NCBI GenBank assembly: GCA_003154775.1
Contig: PMES01000034.1
Coordinates: 1-45,263, forward strand
Source of the DNA: Acidobacteriota bacterium
GTDB lineage: Bacteria > Acidobacteriota > Terriglobia > Acidiferrales > UBA7541
Direction: 5' to 3'
Length of the DNA stretch: 45,263 nucleotides
Below, piece by piece: positions 24,820 to 32,763 of the stretch (its first letter is position 1; each line of letters starts with the position of its first letter). A program made the translations under genes and the position numbers. The notes under the pieces were generated by a model that was not told where the DNA came from, did not search any database, and was given only the letters and a program-made list of their open reading frames with translations.

Positions 24820-27273
24820 TTGCGCATCATCCTGCGTCTTCTCTCTTGGCTTTTCGCCGTTGTGGTCCTCGCCTTCGCCGCCACCATCTGGTGGTTCGTC
24901 TATCGCCCGCTTCCCCAATTGGACGGCACCGCGCCGCTCCCCGGCCTGCAGGCCAGCGTCACCGTCGAGCGCGATAACTGGGGCGTGCCGCACATCCGTG
25001 CCACTTCCATCGAAGATCTGGCCGAAGCCCAAGGCTACGTCATGGCCCAGGACCGCCTTTGGCAGATGGATCTGCTTCGGCGCGCCGCCCGCGGCCAGCT
25101 CTCCGAAATTCTCGGCTCCGCCACACTAAAGATTGACAAGGAATTCCGCGTTCTGAACTTCGGCCGCACCGCGCAACGCGAAGTGCAACAGATGGACCCC
25201 GACCACCGCCGCATCCTCGAAGCCTACGCCCAAGGCGTCAATCGCTTCATCGAGCAGCATTCCTCCAAACTGCCAATGGAGTTCACGCTGCTCAAGTACA
25301 AGCCGCAGCCCTGGCAAGTCTCGGACTCCCTGGTCATCGGCGGTTACATGTATCGCACGCTCACCTACACCTGGCCGCATAAGCTAGATCGCGCCATCGT
25401 CATCGAAAAGGCCGGCCCGGAACTCGCCAAGGATCTTTACTGCGATGATGCCGCCCTGGACCACTTCGTCGTTGGCGACCCGAACGCCAAGGAAAATGGC
25501 CGTGACGCCTCGCAAGCCGATGCCGACGACGATGATGATGACGATGAGATGGATAGCGACGACGTGCTGAAAGCCGGGCGCGAACTCCATGTCCCTCCCG
25601 ATCTCGCCAGCCAGCCGGACCTGACTTCCGCGCTCGCCGCCAGCGTGCAGGACTGGCTGCTCGATTCGCAGCGCGATATCCGGCGTTCGCTCGGCAGCAA
25701 CAATTGGGTGGTCAGCGGCGCGCACACCGCCACGGGCAAGCCGCTCTTGGCAAACGATATGCACCTGGAGCTGACGCTGCCCCCGATCTGGTACGAAGTG
25801 CACATCACCGCGCCCGGCTGGAACGTCAAAGGCTTCGCCCTCCCCGGCTCACCGCTCGTCGTCGTGGGCCACAACGACCGCATCGCCTGGGGCTTCACCA
25901 ACAATGGCGCCAGCGTGCAGGACCTCTACCTCGAAACGTTTAATCCCGCAAATCCCGAGGAATATCGCGTCAACGGCCAGTGGAAAAAGGCCGATGTTTT
26001 CGATGAAGTCATTCGCGTGAAGGGCGCTCCCGACGAGCACCTGAAGCTGATCGTCACGCGCCATGGGCCTGTGATCCACCCGGACGACGGCAAAAGCTAC
26101 GCCATCCGCTGGACCGCGCTCGAACCCGGTGCGCTAGCCAACACCTATTTGTGGCTTGGCAAAGCGCAGAACTGGCGCGAATTCCTGGAGGTGATGAAGC
26201 GCGTGTGGGGCCCCGCACAAAACGCAGTTTACGCCGACGTGAACGGTAACATCGGCTACGTCATGGCCGCGCGCGTCCCCATACGCAAAAAGGGCCACGG
26301 CGAAGTGCCCGTGCCCGGCGATACTGATGATTACGAGTGGACAGGCTATATTCCCTTCGACCAGTTGCCCCGCAGCTACAACCCGGAAAGCGGCCTCATC
26401 GTGACCGCGAATGCGCGCGTCGTGGGCCCCGGCTACAAGCCATATCTCACCGATGATTGGGAAGAGCCGTACCGCACCGCGCGCATCTACGACTTGTTGC
26501 ACGACAAGCACGACCTCCGGCCCGAGGATATGCTCAAAGTGCAAACCGACGCGTACAGCTACCCGCACGCCTTTCTCGCGGAGCAGCTTGTGGCTGCCGC
26601 GCAAGTCGCGCCACCGAAAGATCCTCGCGCGAAAAAGCTTATCGAGCAGGCCAAGGATTGGAACGGCATCGCCGACCCCAACTCCGTGGTCGTCTCTTTC
26701 CTGAACGCAGCGCTGTACCGCGCGCTCGATCTCATCCTCGAACCCCATCTTGGCCAGGACACGGAGCTCTACCATTGGCGCAAACTGGCTTTTCTGCAGC
26801 GCGTCCTTACCGAGCGCCCCGCGCGGTGGCTCCCAGCGCAGTTCAAGAATTATGACGAACTCCTGAGCGCCGCCGCCGATCGCGCCGTCGAGCGCTTGGA
26901 AAAACGCACCAATAAATCCGACCCCGAAGACTGGCAATGGAAGCGCTTCAACTATCTGGATATGCTGCATCCCCTCGGCCGCGAAGGCTTTCTGAAAAAG
27001 CTCTTTAGCCTTTCCGATCAGCCCCAGGCCGGCACCGCTTTCAGCCCCCGCGCCGCCAGCCGCAACCATGGCCCCTCCGAACGCTTTGTGGCCAATCTTG
27101 CGGATTGGGATCGTTCCATCCTTCTGATCCCTGGGGGACAATCTGGCCAGCCCGGCAGCGAGCACTACACCGACCAGTTTCATTACTGGCTCGAGGGCAA
27201 ACCGATTTACGCGCCCTTCAGCAACGCTGCCGAAGCCAAAGCCAAAAAACACACGTTAACTCTGAAGCCTTGA
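24820..27273 (+). CDS. Penicillin acylase family N-terminal nucleophile amidase
   Basis: An N-terminal-nucleophile hydrolase of about 817 residues that should self-cleave into two chains. A transmembrane/signal helix covers about residues 3-30. The alpha chain has VERDNWGVPHIRA and AQGYVMAQDRLWQMDL; the beta chain begins at the catalytic Ser (about residue 293) in LGSNNWVVSG, followed by GKPLLANDMHLEL and GFTNNGASVQDLY. Just before the cut site the linker holds a run of seven Asp in a strongly acidic stretch (about 232-249), which is unusual. Start at TTG 24820 is preferred over GTG 24808 because GAGGTGG lies 8 bases before it. Substrate may be beta-lactams or acyl-homoserine lactones; not resolvable here. 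Confidence 0.9.
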   Translation: MRIILRLLSWLFAVVVLAFAATIWWFVYRPLPQLDGTAPLPGLQASVTVERDNWGVPHIRATSIEDLAEAQGYVMAQDRLWQMDLLRRAARGQLSEILGSATLKIDKEFRVLNFGRTAQREVQQMDPDHRRILEAYAQGVNRFIEQHSSKLPMEFTLLKYKPQPWQVSDSLVIGGYMYRTLTYTWPHKLDRAIVIEKAGPELAKDLYCDDAALDHFVVGDPNAKENGRDASQADADDDDDDDEMDSDDVLKAGRELHVPPDLASQPDLTSALAASVQDWLLDSQRDIRRSLGSNNWVVSGAHTATGKPLLANDMHLELTLPPIWYEVHITAPGWNVKGFALPGSPLVVVGHNDRIAWGFTNNGASVQDLYLETFNPANPEEYRVNGQWKKADVFDEVIRVKGAPDEHLKLIVTRHGPVIHPDDGKSYAIRWTALEPGALANTYLWLGKAQNWREFLEVMKRVWGPAQNAVYADVNGNIGYVMAARVPIRKKGHGEVPVPGDTDDYEWTGYIPFDQLPRSYNPESGLIVTANARVVGPGYKPYLTDDWEEPYRTARIYDLLHDKHDLRPEDMLKVQTDAYSYPHAFLAEQLVAAAQVAPPKDPRAKKLIEQAKDWNGIADPNSVVVSFLNAALYRALDLILEPHLGQDTELYHWRKLAFLQRVLTERPARWLPAQFKNYDELLSAAADRAVERLEKRTNKSDPEDWQWKRFNYLDMLHPLGREGFLKKLFSLSDQPQAGTAFSPRAASRNHGPSERFVANLADWDRSILLIPGGQSGQPGSEHYTDQFHYWLEGKPIYAPFSNAAEAKAKKHTLTLKP

Positions 27274-27299
27274 GTTTCTAGCGGGTTGATGAAATGGCC

Positions 27300-27365
27300 T
27301 TTAGGAGGCCGGGGCTTCAGCCCCGGCGTAAAGCCCCTTAGAGGGATGGGCTTTGGCCCCTGAAG
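27300..27365. repeat. 66-bp double-hairpin repeat, copy 1
   Basis: The first 29 bases (27300-27328) are identical to 37949-37977 and include the hairpin GCCGGGGC-TTCA-GCCCCGGC. A second part, ATGGGCTTTGGCCCCTGAAG, differs by one base from 37995-38014. The middle is less conserved. A diverged third copy is at 31287-31345. No coding potential. Confidence 0.85.
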
Positions 27366-27399
27366 AAAGTATGTTCTGGTGAGCAACGTCTGAACACGC

Positions 27400-28239
27400 A
27401 TGCCCGAACTTCCCGAAGTCGAAGCCGTAACGCGCAGCTTGCGCCCGCTCGTCCAGGGCCGCCGCATTCGTTGCGTGCACATCCTTCATCCCATCGCCAC
27501 CAAGCCGCAATCTCCCACACGCCTCGCGAACTTCGCCGAGGGACGCCGCATCCTCGATGCCTCGCGCCATGGCAAATATCTCCTGCTCGTGGTCGACCGC
27601 GGCTTGATTGAAATGCATTTCCGCTTCGCTGGCCAGCTAATCTGGTTTCGTAGCGCCAGTGAGCTTCTTCGCCGCGCCAATCAATCGCCCGATGGCGTGC
27701 ATGTGGACGCTGCGCTCGAACTCGACAAGGGCGTGCTGGGCTTTGCCGACCAGCGCCATTTTGGGCGTGTGCACCACTGGGAGTCTTTTGAAGCCTGCCC
27801 TTCCCTCCGGTCTCTCGGCCTCGATGCCCTTTCGCGCGAATTTACGCCTTCCTTTCTGCACGCGCGTCTCTCCGTTTCACGCCGCCCTTTGAAGGAATTT
27901 CTTCTCGATCAATCGAAAATCGCCGGAATCGGCAACATCTATTCCGCGGAAGCGCTCTGGCACGCCCGGCTGGACCCGCGTCGCCCGGCGAATTCCCTTA
28001 GCCGCACGGATTCCGCAAAACTCCATAAAGCGATTGTGTCCGTTCTCCACCGTGCTTTAGAATGCTGTCTGGACCCGCCGCCCGACTTTCGTGATCCGCA
28101 GTGGTGGTTCCAGGGGCTCGAAAAAATCCTGCGCGTCTACCAGCGCGAAGGATTGCCGTGCCGCTGCTGTGGGCGTGCCATCCGGCGCATCCAACAGGGC
28201 GGACGTTCCACGTACTGCTGTTTGCATTGCCAGAAGTAG
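27400..28239 (+). CDS. mutM: Formamidopyrimidine-DNA glycosylase family
   Basis: A base-excision repair glycosylase/AP lyase for oxidised purines. It has the N-terminal PELPEVE (catalytic Pro1 and Glu2 after Met removal), HGKYLLL with the conserved lysine, a helix-two-turn-helix (DQSKIAGIGNIYSAEALW), and a C-terminal zinc finger (Cys254, Cys257, Cys274, Cys277). The strand usually reading HLGMTG is HFRFAG, so the damage specificity may differ from standard Fpg, and a related Nei-like role is possible. 279 residues, usual length. It heads a plus-strand run leading into xseB 20 bases later. Confidence 0.88.
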   Translation: MPELPEVEAVTRSLRPLVQGRRIRCVHILHPIATKPQSPTRLANFAEGRRILDASRHGKYLLLVVDRGLIEMHFRFAGQLIWFRSASELLRRANQSPDGVHVDAALELDKGVLGFADQRHFGRVHHWESFEACPSLRSLGLDALSREFTPSFLHARLSVSRRPLKEFLLDQSKIAGIGNIYSAEALWHARLDPRRPANSLSRTDSAKLHKAIVSVLHRALECCLDPPPDFRDPQWWFQGLEKILRVYQREGLPCRCCGRAIRRIQQGGRSTYCCLHCQK

Positions 28240-28259
28240 GAGTTCGCTGAGGAAACGCC

Positions 28260-28532
28260 GTGAATCAAACTGCTCCGAAAAAGCTGGAACCTCCCAAGAA
28301 GCCAGATTTTGAGCGCTCCCTGGTGCGCCTTGAAGAAGTCGTGCGCAGGCTCGAAAGCCCGCAACTCTCTCTCGACGATGCCATGAAGCTGTTTGAGGAA
28401 GGCGTGGGGCTTTCCCGCGAATGCCAGAAGCAATTGGAAGAAGCCGAGGCCCGCGTGGAAATCCTGCTGAAGAAAGCCGATGGCAAGCTCGCCGCCGAAC
28501 CCTTCGAGCCCGAAGGAGAGAGCAACGCGTAA
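28260..28532 (+). CDS. xseB: Exonuclease VII small subunit
   Basis: A 90-residue helical protein, with FERSLVRLEEVVRRLESPQLSLDDAMKLFEEGV region matching XseB (about residues 17-50). It regulates the XseA nuclease, which is not in this window. GTG start at 28260 has GAGG 7 bases upstream. Lies between mutM and ispA with short gaps, as part of one transcript. Confidence 0.9.
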   Translation: MNQTAPKKLEPPKKPDFERSLVRLEEVVRRLESPQLSLDDAMKLFEEGVGLSRECQKQLEEAEARVEILLKKADGKLAAEPFEPEGESNA

Positions 28533-28571
28533 CGCTTCCGCAACTCCGCCGACAGGAACTCTTTCATCCCG

Positions 28572-29453
28572 ATGAAACTTCCCGCCTTTTTTGAAGAAGA
28601 CCGCGTCGCCGTTGACGCCCATCTGGACCGCCTGATGCCCGGGGACTCCGTCCAGCCGCCCTCGATTCATCAGGCCATGCGCTATTCCGTTTTTGCCGGC
28701 GGCAAGCGCATCCGTCCCATCCTGTGCCTGGAAACGGCACGCATCTTTGACGCCGACGTTTCGCCTGCCTTCTATCCCGGCTGCGCCATCGAATTCATCC
28801 ACACCTATTCCCTGATTCACGACGATTTGCCTGCGCTCGATAACGACGATCTGCGCCGCGGTAAGCCTACCTGCCACAAGAAATTTGGCGAAGCCTCCGC
28901 GATTCTCGCCGGCGATGCTTTGCTGACACTGGCCTTTGAAACCATTGCCGCTTCTCCAGGCCCAGCCGATCGCCGCGTCGCCATCATTACGGAAATCTCC
29001 TCCGCCGCCGGCACCATCAACGGCATGGTCGGCGGACAGGTTGCCGACCTCGAAGCCGAAGGCCGGCGCGTCGGCCCCGAAACACTTGAATACATTCACC
29101 GCTCAAAAACTGCTGCGCTGATTCGCGCTTCGATCGCTTCCGGCGCGCTTTCCGCAGGTGCACCCCCCGACGATGTGGCGCGCCTGCGCCGCTTCGGCGA
29201 AACTATCGGCTGGGCCTTTCAGGTCACCGACGACATCCTCGACGTCGAGGAATCCTCCGCCGCGCTCGGCAAAACCGCCGGAAAAGATATCGCCCAACAG
29301 AAGGCCACCTATCCCGCGGTCTTTGGCCTGTTCCGCTCCCACGAAATCGCTAATGAACTGGCCAACAAGGCCATCGCGGAATTGCAGCCCTATGGCGAGC
29401 GCGCCGAATGCCTCCGCGCCATCGCCGAATTCCTGGTCCTTCGCCGCACCTAA
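28572..29453 (+). CDS. ispA: Polyprenyl (farnesyl/geranylgeranyl) diphosphate synthase
   Basis: A trans-prenyltransferase of 293 residues that condenses isopentenyl diphosphate with allylic diphosphates. The first Asp-rich motif DDLPALDNDDLRRG and second motif DDILD are intact; GGKRIRP and the GGQVADLE helix are also present. The DDxxxxD form of the first motif is the bacterial FPPS type. Chain length cannot be set exactly from sequence. The xseB-ispA order is common in bacteria. Confidence 0.92.
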   Translation: MKLPAFFEEDRVAVDAHLDRLMPGDSVQPPSIHQAMRYSVFAGGKRIRPILCLETARIFDADVSPAFYPGCAIEFIHTYSLIHDDLPALDNDDLRRGKPTCHKKFGEASAILAGDALLTLAFETIAASPGPADRRVAIITEISSAAGTINGMVGGQVADLEAEGRRVGPETLEYIHRSKTAALIRASIASGALSAGAPPDDVARLRRFGETIGWAFQVTDDILDVEESSAALGKTAGKDIAQQKATYPAVFGLFRSHEIANELANKAIAELQPYGERAECLRAIAEFLVLRRT

Positions 29454-29498
29454 GATTTTCAGTTTCCGGCGGCGCCCCCGCATTCCGAAAGAAACGCA

Positions 29499-30260
29499 AT
29501 GCCACCCAAATCCCCACGCAAGCGGCTCGACCTTCTCCTCGTCGAGCGTGGCCTCGCCGAATCGCGCCAGAAAGCGCAAGCGATGATCCTGGCGGGCGAG
29601 GTCACCGTCGATGCCAAGCGCGCCGAAAAAGCTGGTCAACCTGCCGCGGAGAATGCGCACATCGAAGTTCACAGCCGCCTGCAGAAATATGCCAGCCGCG
29701 GCGGCTTCAAGCTCGAAGGCGCACTGGAAGATTTTCGCGTCAGCCCGCAGGGGAAAGTCTGTCTCGACGTGGGTTCCTCCACCGGCGGCTTCACTGATTG
29801 CCTCCTGCAGCAAGGCGCGGCGCGCGTCTACGCAGTGGACGTTAATACCGATCAACTCGCCTGGAAATTGCGCGAAGACCCGCGCGTGATTGTCCTCAAG
29901 AAGAACGCCCGTGAATTGGCGCCCGGCGATCTTCCCGAACACGCTGACCTCGTCGTCATTGATGCCTCTTTCATTTCCGTCACCAAGATTCTTCCCGGAG
30001 CCGTCGCCTGCTGCAAGCCCGGCGGCAAGCTGCTCATCCTCATCAAGCCGCAATTTGAACTGGAGCGCGCCGACATCGGCAAGGGCGGCATCGTGCGCGA
30101 TGCCAAGCTCCATGAAAGGGCCATAGCCAGTGTCCGCCGCGCCGCCGAATCCCTCCGCCTCACCGGCCTAGAAGTCTCTCCCAGCCGCCTCCCCGGCGCG
30201 GAGGGCAACCAGGAGTATTTCCTTCACGCGGTGAAACCCCCTACGGTAGAATCGCTCTAG
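29499..30260 (+). CDS. tlyA: TlyA family rRNA 2'-O-methyltransferase
   Basis: A 253-residue protein with an N-terminal S4 RNA-binding domain (about 8-65, RLDLLLVERGLAESRQKA) and a FtsJ-like SAM methyltransferase domain (LDVGSSTGGFTDCLLQ, about 88-104). TlyA of mycobacteria methylates cytidines in 16S and 23S rRNA and controls capreomycin sensitivity; 'hemolysin' is an old label. It is followed by nadK after only 3 bases. Confidence 0.92.
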   Translation: MPPKSPRKRLDLLLVERGLAESRQKAQAMILAGEVTVDAKRAEKAGQPAAENAHIEVHSRLQKYASRGGFKLEGALEDFRVSPQGKVCLDVGSSTGGFTDCLLQQGAARVYAVDVNTDQLAWKLREDPRVIVLKKNARELAPGDLPEHADLVVIDASFISVTKILPGAVACCKPGGKLLILIKPQFELERADIGKGGIVRDAKLHERAIASVRRAAESLRLTGLEVSPSRLPGAEGNQEYFLHAVKPPTVESL

Positions 30261-30263
30261 TCC

Positions 30264-31139
30264 ATGCAGCCTACTTCTCCCTTCAAGACGATCGGCATTA
30301 TCTCGCGGCCCCGGCGTACCAACTTGGCCGAGGTCATCCCTGGGCTGTTGCGCTGGCTCGAAGAGCGCGGCGTAACGCCTATCTACGATCCCGAAACCGC
30401 CAGTTGCCTGAAGGACGGAGCGCTCGGCACCACGCGCCACAAAATCGCTGAGGAATCTGACCTGCTGCTCGTTCTTGGCGGCGACGGCACCTTACTCGCC
30501 GCGGCCCGCGAAGCCGCCGCGCGCGCCGTTCCCGTGCTCCCCATCAACATGGGCAGCCTTGGCTTTCTCACGAGTTTCACAGTCGAGGAACTTTATCCTG
30601 CGCTTGAAAATGTGTTGGCGGGGCGCGCGACGATCAATGAACGCGTGCTGCTGCTCGTCGAGCGTGTAAACGCCGGCCAGATCGTTACGCAACAACGCGT
30701 CTTGAACGACGCTGTCGTTCACAAGGGCACGCTGGCGCGCATGATCGAGCTTGAGCTTTTCATCGATGAAGGCTTCGTCTGCCGCTACCGCGCTGACGGC
30801 TTGATTGTCGCCACGCCCACGGGCTCCACGGCCTATTCCATGTCCGCCGGCGGACCCATCGTCCACCCCGCCGTGGAATCCATCCTCATCACGCCCATCT
30901 GCCCGCACACGCTGAGCGATCGGCCCGTCGTCGTGCGCGACACTTCAAAAGTCGAGTTGCGTCTCTCGGAAAGCGCGGATTCCGTGTTTCTCACCCTCGA
31001 TGGCCAAACCGGCGTGCCCATGCAGCGCGGCGATCGTGTGCGCATCACCCGCGCCGCCGAACGCCTCAGGCTCATCCAGCCGCCCAACAAAACCTACTTC
31101 GAGATTCTCCGCAGCAAACTCAAATGGGGCGAAGCCTGA
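30264..31139 (+). CDS. nadK: NAD kinase
   Basis: Phosphorylates NAD to NADP with ATP or polyphosphate. The 291-residue protein has LVLGGDGTLLAAAR (catalytic GGDGT), INMGSLGFLT, the NE/ND region LNDAVVHKG, and ADGLIVATPTGSTAYSMSAGGPIV. It is the last gene of the mutM-xseB-ispA-tlyA-nadK run; a hairpin repeat follows within 20 bases. Confidence 0.95.
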   Translation: MQPTSPFKTIGIISRPRRTNLAEVIPGLLRWLEERGVTPIYDPETASCLKDGALGTTRHKIAEESDLLLVLGGDGTLLAAAREAAARAVPVLPINMGSLGFLTSFTVEELYPALENVLAGRATINERVLLLVERVNAGQIVTQQRVLNDAVVHKGTLARMIELELFIDEGFVCRYRADGLIVATPTGSTAYSMSAGGPIVHPAVESILITPICPHTLSDRPVVVRDTSKVELRLSESADSVFLTLDGQTGVPMQRGDRVRITRAAERLRLIQPPNKTYFEILRSKLKWGEA

Positions 31140-31154
31140 GCCTCAACCCAGCCT

Positions 31155-31178
31155 GTGGCACAGTCACTCCTGACTGTG
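31155..31178. repeat. CACAGTCA-N4-TGACTGTG hairpin repeat, copy 1
   Basis: An 8-bp inverted repeat with a 4-base loop sits just after nadK. GTGGCACAGTCACTCCTGACT here recurs with one change at the end of the window, also just downstream of a plus-strand gene. It could act as a terminator-like or mRNA-end structure for nadK, though no T-run follows. Confidence 0.75.
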
Positions 31179-31194
31179 CTCTTGGGTCTACTCC

Positions 31195-31219
31195 TGTAGT
31201 GGCCGATCTTTAAATCGGT
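31195..31219. repeat. TGTAGTGGCCGATCTTTA repeat, copy 1
   Basis: The 18 bases TGTAGTGGCCGATCTTTA are identical to 37287-37304. In both places the end forms a small inverted repeat (here CCGAT-ttttaa-like core-ATCGG). Intergenic, between convergent nadK and lysA. Confidence 0.75.
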
Positions 31220-31286
31220 TTCCATGTAGCGCAGCGCGGGCTTGCACGCCATCGGCCAGCTCTTGGGTTTGGTTTTTTCTTCACGG

Positions 31287-31345
31287 GGTCGGAGCTTCAG
31301 CTCCGACATCACGCTAGCCCCCAAATTGCGCTTCAGCCCCTGAAG
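31287..31345. repeat. Double-hairpin repeat, diverged copy
   Basis: GTCGGAGC-TTCA-GCTCCGAC forms a hairpin with the same TTCA loop as the elements at 27300 and 37949, and it is followed by GCTTCAGCCCCTGAAG, matching their second part. The stem bases differ but pairing is kept, which indicates selection on the structure or common origin with compensating changes. Confidence 0.65.
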
Positions 31346-31404
31346 ATTCTGCCTCGTGCGTCCGCCGGTCCTCAGATCGCCTCTTTCTCTTATTCCACTC
31401 TGTC

Positions 31405-31419
31405 GAAAAATCCGCCCTA
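31405..31419 (-). repeat. TAGGGCGGATTTTTC repeat starting at the lysA stop
   Basis: This 15-base sequence on the minus strand starts with the lysA stop codon and matches 21391-21405 at the end of dppC. It lies in the 277-base convergent gap after nadK, which holds four different repeat families and no gene. Confidence 0.75.
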
Positions 31420-32763
31420 AAACAACGCATCCGTCCGCAAAACATCGTCCTGCGTTTCGCGCCGCCGGATCAAGCGCGCGCGCTTCCCTTCCACCAGAAC
31501 CTCCGCGGGACGCCCGCGTCCGTTGTAATTCGAGGCTTGCACCATGCCGTAAGCGCCTGCGGCCCACAGCGCTACCACATCCCCGGGCGTGACCTCGCCC
31601 AACGGCCAGCCTTGCAGGAAACAATCGCCCGTCTCGCACACCGGGCCAACCACATCCACTCGTTCTCTCGCGCGGCTCTGCGCTTTCTTCTCGCTGACCC
31701 GTGTGACCGGGTGCGGCGCATCATAAAGCACCGGCCGGATCAGATCATTCATGGCCGCATCTATCACCACAAACGATTTGCGCGAATTCTCCTTGGTATA
31801 GACCACGCGCGATAGCAGAATCCCCGCCTGCGCGATAATCGAGCGCCCCGGTTCCAGCAGCAGCTCCACTCCGAGCGGATGCACCACCTTTGCAACCATC
31901 CGCGCGTAGGCCCTTCGCGATGCGGGTTGCTCCTTCGTGTACCGCACGCCCAGCCCGCCGCCAAAATCCAGGTACTTCAGCGCGATTCCCTGCTTCCGCA
32001 AGTCCAGCAGATAACCCGAGAGCCGCTCCAGCGCTTCACGAAATGGCCCTAGCCCCACAATCTGTGACCCAATGTGCGCGCTGATTCCCTGCCATCGGAT
32101 ATGTCTCGCATTGCGCTGCGCCAGATACATCGCACGCGCTTCCTTCCAGCTCACTCCGAATTTGTGTTCGTGGAGACCCGTCGAGATGTGGGGATGTCCC
32201 CCCGCCTTCACATCGGGATTCACGCGCACCGAAACGCCCGGCACAACGCCCTGCCGCGAAGCCTCTTCGGCCAGCACTTCCAATTCCGCCGCCGACTCCA
32301 CGTTGAACTGCAGGATTCCCGCCGCGCTCTTCCGGCCGCCCTTGTACTTCAGGGCCGCGCGAATTTCCTCGCGCGTTTTTCCCACACCCGAAAACACGAT
32401 GCGCTCCCCGCGCACCCCGATGCGCCCCAGGTGGTCCAGCTCGCCGCCCGAAACAATGTCGAACCCGCTGCCCCGCTGCGCCAGCAGCTTCAGAATCGAC
32501 AAATTGCCGTTCGCCTTTACTGCAAAGCACAGCAGGTGCGGCATACGTCCCAGCCCGCTTTCCAGTTCGTCAAACGCCTCTTCGATGGCCCGGCGGCTGT
32601 ACACGTACGTTGGCGTCCCGAAACGCTTGGCAATCTCCGTCAGCACCACACTCTCGCAACACACCTCTTTGGCCGCGCCGTGAGCTTTCCACGCAAAATG
32701 CGGCGTGAACCGCGCCGGGTCCACGTACTCCAGATTCTTCCGGGCCTGCTCAGGATTGCTCAT
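31417..32763 (-). CDS. lysA: Diaminopimelate decarboxylase
   Basis: PLP enzyme for the last step of lysine synthesis. The 448-residue protein has the PLP lysine at Lys83 (CFAVKANGN), HIGSQI, the phosphate-binding FGGGLG and EPGRSI, and the cross-subunit CETGD motif. The N-terminal 30 residues before the core are longer than in E. coli LysA. Its ATG overlaps the stop of the GAF-PP2C gene (ATGA), so the two are translated together. The far longer frame up to 33060 runs into that gene and is not real. Confidence 0.94.
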   Translation of the reverse strand: MSNPEQARKNLEYVDPARFTPHFAWKAHGAAKEVCCESVVLTEIAKRFGTPTYVYSRRAIEEAFDELESGLGRMPHLLCFAVKANGNLSILKLLAQRGSGFDIVSGGELDHLGRIGVRGERIVFSGVGKTREEIRAALKYKGGRKSAAGILQFNVESAAELEVLAEEASRQGVVPGVSVRVNPDVKAGGHPHISTGLHEHKFGVSWKEARAMYLAQRNARHIRWQGISAHIGSQIVGLGPFREALERLSGYLLDLRKQGIALKYLDFGGGLGVRYTKEQPASRRAYARMVAKVVHPLGVELLLEPGRSIIAQAGILLSRVVYTKENSRKSFVVIDAAMNDLIRPVLYDAPHPVTRVSEKKAQSRARERVDVVGPVCETGDCFLQGWPLGEVTPGDVVALWAAGAYGMVQASNYNGRGRPAEVLVEGKRARLIRRRETQDDVLRTDALF

